Shown: positions 57,064-64,000 of the stretch, one piece after another | Layout of the letters: each line of letters starts with the position of its first letter | Position numbering within the stretch: position 1 is the stretch's first letter | The notes under the pieces: generated by a model | The model's input: the letters and a program-made list of their open reading frames with translations, nothing else | What the model was told of the DNA's origin: nothing | Database searches by the model: none | Position numbers and translations under genes: made by a program | NCBI GenBank assembly: GCA_029204225.1 | Contig: CM055101.1 | Coordinates: forward strand, 7,947,316 to 8,011,315 | Source: Diphasiastrum complanatum | Taxonomy: Eukaryota; Streptophyta; Lycopodiopsida; Lycopodiales; Lycopodiaceae | Direction: 5' to 3' | DNA length: 64,000 nt

Positions 57064-57660
57064 AGGCTTAATTTCGTGGAGAAACAAGTTAGAGAAACCT
57101 ATTGCATAATTCATTGAGATCAATAGATCATTGTCATTGTTTCTTCTTCCATTGAGAGCATTGTCTTGTGTATTGTCTTCAAGCTTTTGTGTATGATCTT
57201 AAGAGGTTTCCAAAAGTGTTTGCTATTATTTTTGGCTGCCATTAGTACCTTTTATTAGTTTCTTTTGTCTCTTGAATGCTTTGTCAAGTTCATGTGTATC
57301 AAACGTAGCATTAGGATGCTTTGCCATTTCTAGCTTTTGTAGCTTGTTGTGGAAAGATCTTAGCCACGTAGTTTGGGAGTTTGGATCCATTCAAGATCCA
57401 TTTTTTTCACACGCTGCTTGTCCTTGGTCTTGGCTCTGACTAGCCTGTGTAGCATCATACGTGGGTGGCGTTGGAATCACCACCGGGGTCGGTTGTGGTT
57501 TTTGTGCTATGAGGTTTTGGCATGCTTTGAGTGCACTATTTGCTTGGCTGAGCTCATGGTTGGCACTCAGAAGATCCTAATTGGAAATTCGTACTACCGA
57601 TTTCTCTTCAAAATGTTCATATCTGTACATTGCATGCAGAGGTGCATATAATAGAAAAAA
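57064..57660. other. No recognised gene
   Basis: Short frames on both strands. No known domain and no repeat shared with the rest of the window. Confidence 0.3.
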
Positions 57661-57679
57661 TAATATATCTTCACATCTT

Positions 57680-58676
57680 GTTTGCATGGAATTCCGAGCT
57701 AGAGGCATCTACAAAGAAGGAAGCTATTTCCAGATTAGAGGATGTGTTGTCTAAAGTAGGATTACATAAAGGCCACATTAAAATATAAAAAGACGACAAG
57801 GTAAAATAGGAAATATTCCATGCAAGACAAGCATTGGAGGATCCAAAGCTCAAAGATTTTTATCAAATTATTCTGGAAAACAATCCAAGATTCAATACTC
57901 GGTTTGGAAAGAGATTATAGCTGCAACTCAAGATTTCAAAGAAGAAGGTTCTACCCATATACACAAAGTAGAAGTTTGGAAAAAATAAGACAACAAGGTG
58001 AAATACTTGAGAAAAGATAAAATTTCAAAAATTGATGTACAAATGATACAGAATCTTCGATGCTACACTACTATAGACAAATATGTGCAATTAATTTACA
58101 TACTTTTGGTACTAATTTAGATTATGTTTTTATGACATGCAGCACATATTACGGCATCATGTGACATTCTTTGCAAGAAATAGCGGAAGTCTTAGCATAT
58201 GGTCATCGCAAGGAATGGAAAATCTCAGTGGCAAGCAAGAGCGGCATTTCATAAAAGTACACAACATGGTGGGACTAGCACAAAGAACAGCTGTATACTG
58301 CAACTTTTCCAATGGTTTTACAGAAGAATCCAAATTCGTCATAATACAAAATCGACGGAGTATAAAAAATTTCAAAAAGCATGCATATTTATACAAGCCA
58401 ATAGGCAATAGACACAAAATGATAAGAGATTTATAAGAAGGAGAAAGGGTGCTGGTAGTTCTAGAGCCAATAAACAATGTCCTATTTTGTGTAGAATCAA
58501 AATCTGTACAATCGTCTAAACTAACGCTCATATCAATAAAAAAAGTTTCTATATTTGTGGTCTTCAACTTTTCAGATTTTGTACCACTGGAAGAAGCAGC
58601 TTCAGAAGTAGAAGGGCCAGTCTCCGAATTGTCAAAAATATTTAACAAAAGAAGAAAAACAAATGTAGACTGAAAC
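57680..58676 (+). pseudogene. Transposase-like remnant (C-terminal part)
   Basis: The + strand has EAISRLEDVLSKVGLHKGHI, two stops, then QALEDPKLKDFYQIILENNP and EIIAATQDFKEEGSTHIHKV (about 57690-57990). After a possible intron with acceptor ATGCAG at 58137-58142 comes HILRHHVTFFARNSGSLSIW and SSQGMENLSGKQ, then by frameshift AFHKSTQHGGTSTKNSCILQ and LFQWFYRRIQIRHN. The order H..H, a G-S-L-S-(I/L)-W-S-x-Q-G-M-E box and TQHGG resembles the end of large RNase H-fold DNA transposases (KDZ-like or relatives). A minus-strand ORF (58648-58157) over the same DNA is also open and cannot be excluded. Confidence 0.42.
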
Positions 58677-58922
58677 TCTACAAATCTACATTTTTAATTG
58701 TGAATTGGACGATCATTTACAGACTTAAAATCATTATGTAACTTGGTGAACATTATGTCAAGCTTAGCTTTATAGATATGCTTGTCGAGTGCCACCAGGT
58801 CCTAATAGTGAATCATGTCCTTATTCTAAGATCTAAACAAGGGAGTACTGTGCAGAGACTTAAATCTGAGATAAATCTCAAAAAATACTTCCACACCAGG
58901 ATCCTGAGTAATAGAAGAAAGA

Positions 58923-58943
58923 ATAAAAAAAAAAAAAAAAAAA
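58923..58943. repeat. Poly(A) run
   Basis: About 21 A residues inside a lysine-rich + strand frame (58778-59245) that I do not regard as a gene. Confidence 0.9.
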
Positions 58944-59108
58944 AGAGATTTGAAATACTCTATATTCTCACTAATACCAAATTCATGAAAAAAAACGATA
59001 GGAGACTAGAAACGACATTAGACATTTTAACAAAAAAATACAAAAGAAAGATTTTGAATATTGCTCTCAGGCGCAGAATGCAGGTTAGATCAGAATTTCA
59101 AGGTCCTA

Positions 59109-59815
59109 TGCGCTTGAAAGAGATATCAGAAAATCGAGTATCTCATCTGAGTGCGAGTACAAAGAACATACAAGAAGACAAACGTAAGGCGTGCTTGAAA
59201 GCGATATCGGAACAGGCAGTATCGGATCCGGACGCAAGTACGTAAACAGATCATAAACAAAGAAAAGTGTGTGCTTGAAATTGATATCCGACGCAGAAAT
59301 CATAAAACTTCCTTGAAAATTCGCGTCAAAAATTACCTATTTATAAAAAGAATTTGCGCATGTGGAGGATGTCCAAAAGGACACATGTCATCGCGTTATT
59401 CATCAAGAATATTCTGCCATCAAGAGAATGATTGATCTGACATTTGTCACGTGTAGAATGCCACATGTCGCAATATGATTTGTGCACGTGTCCTACACCA
59501 CGTGGCCTCATTATTGAGTCATAATGATCTATACGCAAAACACACATGGACCCGTTAGATGCTGCTACATGCCCGAAGCCATTTTTTTTCACACATGCAA
59601 AAAAAATTTATATATACTCCCTCGAAATTTTCATTGTTTTTGCAAACTTTTCGTTTCTCAAACCGATACTGCTGTAAATCCAATATCGCTTTTCAAGTGC
59701 GGATCTTCCCATTACTTTGTTTCTCTTGTAATCTCGCGCTCAAAACCGATATTCAGTCATTTCTTTCGAAAAAAATTTTGTTTTCATTCTCTGCGCTTGG
59801 TTTCGATATTCAAAT
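59109..59815. promoter_or_regulatory. Putative divergent promoter with two TATA boxes and repeated motif
   Basis: On the minus strand a TATAAATA lies at 59338-59345; on the + strand TTTATATATAC lies at 59607-59617. Three copies of a motif, GCGTGCTTGAAAGCGATATC and variants, lie on the left outer side (59109-59130, 59189-59211, 59269-59291). Three related copies lie on the right outer side (59681-59700 in opposite orientation, 59736-59756, 59792-59815). The right promoter would drive the H3-like gene, placing the motif in its 5' UTR. The left transcript has no assigned gene. Confidence 0.5.
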
Positions 59816-59860
59816 CACAAACCTGTTTTTTCAAATTTACTTCTTTTGATTCTAAGAATG

Positions 59861-60520
59861 ATGGCTAGGACGAAATCCACTGCCCATGCCATTACCTATG
59901 TACAACCATCTCATGCATGTGTTCCCCCTGGTACTGGCCGTAGACGTGGCAAAAAGCAGGTCTGGGTGAGGGAGACAAGAAGACTTCAGATATCAACTGA
60001 ATTGTTGATCCCTAGAGCTCCGTTCGGCCGATCTGTTAGGAATGTCACCTTGTCACATGGGCTTGATGTTCATTTTGCCATGACAGCCATGCAGGCCTTA
60101 CAAGGTGCTGCAGAAGACTTTCTGTTGCAATTTTTTGAGAATTTTTGTCTTTTGGTCATGCATGGTAAGCGTGTTACCATCATGCCTAAAGATTTTGTTA
60201 TTCTCAAATGAGTTCGAGAATATTATTCAAATCTTCATGTGGATAACGCCAGCACTTCTAGAGACTTGCCTTTGGATAGAATTGACTTGCCAACTACCTC
60301 AAGGAGGAAAAGGAAGCAGATTGTCCCTAAGAAAACTAAATCTCGAAGGCTAGCTGCTTCCCTTCCTCCTAGAGTTATCCCTGGCAAGAGACCCCACATT
60401 TTTTTGAGCTTTGATCAGATGCTGGAGAATCTGATTCAAACCCAAAATCATCCTCTCCTCCTCCTATTATTCGTCCATCTCTTCAGAAGGTTTCTTCACC
60501 AAAAGTGATGATAACCCAAG
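59861..60520 (+). pseudogene. Divergent histone H3-like protein with C-terminal extension
   Basis: ATG at 59861 opens MARTKSTAHAI, keeping the ARTK..A start of histone H3. I chose it over ATG 59846 and 59858 because of this. It then has ETRRLQISTELLIPRAPF (aligning with REIRRYQKSTELLIRKLPF), GLDVHFAMTAMQALQGAAED and FLLQFFENFCLLVMHGKRVT, then IMPKDFVILK. The histone fold helices align without gaps to H3; loop 1 is not lengthened as in CENH3. The tail is shorter than canonical and lacks the ARKS motifs around K9 and K27. A TGA at 60209-60211 stands where H3 has Arg (probable CGA to TGA). The same frame runs on with DLPLDRIDLPTTSRRKRKQI, a basic stretch, then by frameshift near 60425 SSSPPPIIRPSLQKVSSPKV. 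Ordinary H3 ends at this point, so the extension is unusual. Confidence 0.78.
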
Positions 60521-60599
60521 AGGAGCTTGATTTCATACGAGGCTTACTTAGCTGATAACAGCTAAGTTATTTTGATTTTGACCATTATAACCAATACGA

Positions 60600-61575
60600 G
60601 ACTTGCTTAGTTGATAAAACTGATCAGCTTGGCAATTATTTTGATTTCTTTCTTCCAGATTCAACTAGAAGCCATAGATTAGGTCCCAAATTTTGTGCAG
60701 AGTTGAAAAAAAAAATTCAAAGATTACAGATGTTATTGTAAAAGCCGACGAAAACTTTTTGCAGCATAGTATTAGTTCTGATTCTCAAGGTGTAGTTTTG
60801 TTTTCAGTCCATTTTTTATGGGAGCGGTGAAGGCAAAAGACACCAATTTTGAAAGGGCTGTATATTTCATTGAATGCAGTCCAGTGGCGAAATTTTATTT
60901 GATTCCATATGATAATAAGTAAGGATTGCTAGTTTGCTTTTGTTGCTTTTATTTGGATGATTACTCCTGTTCAAATGAATTCTAATTTTTATTTTGATTA
61001 TTGTAGTCGGCATTGGAGCCTGAACATTCAGATAAATAAGGAGGAAGTATCAAATTTTCTATGTGTAAAAGTAAACTCTGCCAATAATACACATAGAGAA
61101 TTTGATTCTCTACTTTCTGATGTCGTTCGGGAAATACTGACAACGGCGACTTCAATTGGAGAGATAACCATTAAATCTCTAAAGGTATATACAATTAATT
61201 TCTGATATTTTAGTTTAAATCTATCATCATAGCATAAATAAATTTTCTTCATAATATTACTAATTTTCGTTTAATATATGCAGTGTGTACATCAAAGAGA
61301 TGCTTTTCGTTGTGCATGGTCCGTCCTGTACAATACAAAGCTCTTTTTTGAGTGGTATAATTTACAAGTTGATGTAGATATTTCAAAAGGTAATATTTTG
61401 TTCATTTGTAGTTCATTTCATTCCGATTCTTATTTCTTTACTATCATTGTTTGTAATTTGCTGATTCACGTGTTTTGTGATAACAGTCCACTCTTGAGCC
61501 GTACACTCCCGACAATGTATATAGATAGATTTGACACTCCCGACGATGTATATAGATTGATAAAAAGACATGATG
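60600..61575 (+). pseudogene. Ulp1/C48-like cysteine protease with introns
   Basis: Exon ending at 60918 has FERAVYFIECSPVAKFYLIP. Intron 60919-61006 (GTAAGG...TGTAG). Exon 61007-61184: RHWSLNIQINKEEVSNFLCV and REFDSLLSDVVREILTTATS. Intron 61185-61283 (GTATAT...TGCAG). Exon 61284-61389: CVHQRDAFRCAWSVLYNTKL. These fit Ulp1 peptidases: His in HW, Asp in FDSL, Gln and Cys in Q...RCAW. Splice phases agree across the first two introns. The last exon (about 61487-61575) has a 30 bp duplication (CACTCCCGAC.ATGTATATAG) that breaks the frame. Upstream 60530-60640 also has a duplication. The family removes SUMO-like tags, and related proteases are common passengers of plant DNA transposons. It lies just downstream of the H3-like ORF and could have been one gene with it. 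Confidence 0.6.
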
Positions 61576-61609
61576 ATTGACATGTATTTGCTGATAGTAA
61601 ATCTCAGTG

Positions 61610-62545
61610 TTCTTCCATAAGTTGGATTGTTTTGCCAATATCTATGCCTTTGATCTCAAGCTCATGTCTTTTACGTACCTGCATAAAACTAATACAAAGT
61701 GAGTTACAATTAGTATAAAGATTGTATGAGAAAGTTTTGATAGAAATTATTCATAAATAATCCATTGTTTATAGTTACTTACAAGTTTACCATTGAAAAT
61801 GAATCTGAAGTCTGAAAGTATATCATCTTGTAGGAGCAATAGTTCCCGCCTGATGTGATTTAGACTCCAATCTTCTTCCACCTCAACACATGTCAAAACT
61901 ACATCATTGTATATAATTTCAATATTTTTTCATTTTGAATGTCCACTGGCTTCAAAGTCTTGATCGAGTGGCACCCATTTACCTTTATTTTTTTTCCATC
62001 TTTGATAATGGAAGCATAAGCTCAACATTTATTTTTCAATTTGATAACGAAACCACATGGAAGACATTTTAATTCTGCATTCTATTTTTCCATCTGATCT
62101 TTTGTCCCAGTGTATCAGGAATGTACATTGATTCATAAAAAAAGATCTCACTATCAACTAGATCTTTTGCAGTTCTACCTCTATATTGCAGCTGTTCAAT
62201 ATCAGTGTGAATAACATCTAACACATCTGCTAGAGATCCACTGGGCTCTCATTCATTTATGTTGGATGGATATAAATCTACAAGAGAACAATGATCAGAT
62301 TGGCAAGTTTACTAATAGATATTAATGAATGACAAAAATCAAAGTATTGTAAAATATCAATACTCACAGTTGCTTTTTTTTGTGATCCTGACGGTTGAAT
62401 CCTTGCACATCTATCTCTGAATGCATATATACAAATTGGACTAGAATTTCATAAATAGATTTTTCTCCTGATGATGTTTTGAAATCCAAAATTTTGGCCT
62501 TCCAAAAAGATCGAAATGATAGTTTTGACCTTTCGCTTTTTGCAA
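61610..62545 (-). pseudogene. Convergent unknown multi-exon gene
   Basis: The minus strand has an exon with SERSKLSFRSFWKAKILDFK and EILVQFVYMHSEIDVQGFNR (62530-62370), followed by a strong donor GTGAGT. Next ADVLDVIHTDIEQLQYRGRT and DLVDSEIFFYESMYIPDTLG (about 62230-62070). Then after breaks VEVEEDWSLNHIRRELLLLQ and ILSDFRFIFNGKL (about 61890-61790), and RHELEIKGIDIGKTIQLMEE (about 61675-61615). The FIFNGK segment is reminiscent of a ubiquitin-like fold, but this is only an impression. Several stops. It converges on the protease gene and ends about 40 bp from it. I do not recognise the family. Confidence 0.38.
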
Positions 62546-62757
62546 CCAATCCAATCTTCCATGCAAGGTCAAAACATATCAAGATCTCTCATCATTTTGT
62601 GAGAGAGAAGGTGCAATCTAAGGAGATATCTTAGGAGCATTTGGCAAGTAGTGAATGTGTTCATGATATCCTCACTAAATCACTTCAAAGAGCTGCATTT
62701 GTGAAGTTAAGATCAACCCTAGGGTTGATAAGCAAGTCTATGCTATCTTCAAACTAG
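62546..62757 (+). pseudogene. Copia RNase H C-terminus
   Basis: ATNPIFHARSKHIKISHHFV, REKVQSKEIS, stop, EHLASSECVHDILTKSLQRA and KLRSTLGLISKSML. Only the last about 70 residues of the polyprotein are kept, and homology begins abruptly near 62546, which marks the edge of the preceding block. Confidence 0.85.
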
Positions 62758-63420
62758 TTGAAAGGAGGAGTGTTAAATTTACACAAGCTAGTTTGCATGA
62801 TTTTCACTTGTAAAAGACTTTGAAGCCATGATGTGGGATGTCACACATGTCAAAAGCATAGGATATTAACCTAGATTCCTTTGGAATGTGTCCAAAGAGT
62901 GCATAGATAGAATAGAGAAAAAGTAGGAGCTTAAAATAGCTTGTTTCTCATTGTTTTTGGATATCAAGGTATTGAAACTAAATAGGGTGGATCAAATGGA
63001 TCTTTAGGTTAGATGTTAGGGTTAGGTTGTGATGATTACATAGAAGCCCTAATATGCTCATATCTGAGTTCTACATGTATAAATATGTGATGGGATTTCC
63101 ATCCAATCATGAGCAAAATCGAGATTTTCCTTCTTGACTTGTTTGAGTCTATGATTTGATTGATGAATTGGCATATGATTTTTTATGATCCTTGAATGAG
63201 ATTGGAGTTGCAGGTACAGTACATGGACAGCAACAGGCCGTACATCCACACCTGTGAAGAGTTTTGTAACTAATTCATGGAGTTCAAGCCAAAATAAGCT
63301 AGGAATCAATGCACTGATTAGCAATCTAGCTTCTAGATCTTGTTTGGATCTTAAGTATGTGCTTTCTCCATCATTTCTAGAATCAAATGGGTTTATTTGC
63401 TACATTTTTCACACTGAACA
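62754..63420 (+). repeat. PPT and 3' LTR of the preceding copia
   Basis: PPT ACTAGTTGAAAGGAGGAG at 62754-62771, LTR start TGTTAAATTTACACAAGC at 62772. The end is not clear; a new element begins near 63430. A CACACCTGTGAAG motif near 63247 is one base from the CACACGTGTG seen in other LTRs. Confidence 0.7.
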
Positions 63421-63429
63421 CCACCTTCA

Positions 63430-63552
63430 TACCGACAAAGCAGATGGTAGCTGATATCTTCACGAAGCCTCTAGACAAGGCAATGTTTTGAGAGACAAAA
63501 ATCAAGCTCGGGAATCAGCAAAATACCCGCTTTGAGAGGGAGCTGAAGTAAC
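63430..63552 (+). pseudogene. Second copia RNase H C-terminus
   Basis: TKQMVADIFTKPLDKAMF, stop, ETKIKLGNQQNTRFERELK. A different lineage from the one at 62546. The purine-rich GAGAGGGAGCTGAAG lies near its end (63533-63547). Confidence 0.8.
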
Positions 63553-63559
63553 CTCGAGT

Positions 63560-64000
63560 TTCTACTTCTTCAAAGCTTTAGTATTTTTCTGTCTCTTTCA
63601 TACAGTTTTTGGACTAGGCCGACATATCGAATGAGGACTACACTGACCAATCGGGCATCGACAAGCCAAGTCCAAGACTATCAGGCATGGATGAACAATT
63701 GGACCTCAGCTACGGCAGGCGTGAAGTTTTCAAACTATCACGATCCACCACCGCCATGCAACGTTAACCAAGACATAGTTACTGACTGTTTAGCTAAACT
63801 TTAGCTAATTAAATCTTGTAATCTAATCCAGTATGATATATGTATTGGATCATAACAGATACACACACACATAGAAGATAATTTTAAACACAACACTCAA
63901 TGGGATGTGTATCAAGGAAGTAAGATAGTTCTAGCAGTAGCTACTTCATTCGCGAGAGGGAATACCTCTCTTGCGCCAATGCGTTGATATGGGAAACAGA
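63560..64000 (+). repeat. LTR running off the right edge
   Basis: Shares GCAACGTTA and GGCGTGAAG text with 55130-55200 and TTCGCGAGAGGGAATACCTC with the LTR at 49290-49330 (TTCGTGAGAGACATAGCTTC). Likely the 3' LTR of the preceding fragment. Confidence 0.6.

Noticed and set aside
58157-58648. 163-codon minus ORF with an acidic serine-rich start
   Set aside because: The + strand shows transposase-like motifs over the same DNA, which I preferred; kept as an alternative in that entry.
58778-59245. 155-codon lysine-rich + ORF
   Set aside because: Contains a poly(A) run and the repeated motif of the promoter-like region; composition explains the openness.
59861-60211. Ordinary host histone H3 gene or CENH3
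   Set aside because: Divergence is too great for canonical H3, loop 1 is not lengthened as in CENH3, there is a premature stop and extension, and neighbours are transposon-like.

Overview
The window is nuclear DNA from a land plant with a large, repeat-rich genome. The evidence is AT-rich sequence, copia LTR retrotransposons primed from initiator-Met tRNA (TGGTATCAGAGC), CACTA-type transposase genes with plant-like introns, and long CT/CA microsatellites. The clade cannot be fixed from sequence alone. I see no convincing ordinary host gene, tRNA, rRNA or CRISPR. Nearly everything is transposable-element DNA, stacked in nests.

Layout. 1-1924: broken + strand copia pol. 1925-14568: three-level nest. 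A minus-strand copia (A) is split by a minus-strand copia with long LTRs (B, 3667-13344, TSD CATTG), whose 3' LTR is split by a + strand copia derivative (C, 4189-7472). 14590-18130: an LTR, a minus-strand RT-RNase H fragment (G) and a head-on + strand RT-RNase H fragment (H). 18130-19090: two unrecognised ORFs and an LTR-like end. 19096-24178: complete minus-strand copia derivative J (TSD GTTCT) with most of its RT region replaced. 24184-26460: leader and LTR fragments. 26473-31500: decayed minus-strand CACTA/TNP2 gene preceded by a SET-like domain and a coding minisatellite. 31740-33850: degenerate repeats with a copia protease fragment. 35199-36968: compound microsatellite, then an intact-looking three-exon gene resembling a CACTA accessory (TnpA-like) protein, followed by a TGCCACG-rich cluster. 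37860-52045: copia D with copia E (39281-45036) inserted in its primer-binding site, then an LTR and copia F. 52060-57063: duplicated sequence, a minimal LTR-PBS-PPT-LTR derivative of E, a Ty3/gypsy RT and LTR fragment, and an E-family 3' end. 57680-62540: a non-LTR block with a transposase-like remnant, a possible divergent promoter, a histone H3-like ORF, a Ulp1-like cysteine protease and a convergent unknown gene. 62540-64000: two more copia 3' ends.

Most novel content. (1) The block at 57.7-62.5 kb encodes a divergent H3-fold protein that keeps the ARTK amino terminus, directly upstream of and possibly once joined to a Ulp1/C48-like protease, beside a promoter-like region flanked on both sides by copies of one motif. 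(2) E and J both carry long open frames of unrelated sequence where reverse transcriptase should be, and share a short segment within it. (3) C (gag joined to RNase H) and the mini-E element show strong internal reduction with LTRs, PBS and PPT kept, as in non-autonomous elements. Boundaries marked approximate were read by eye.
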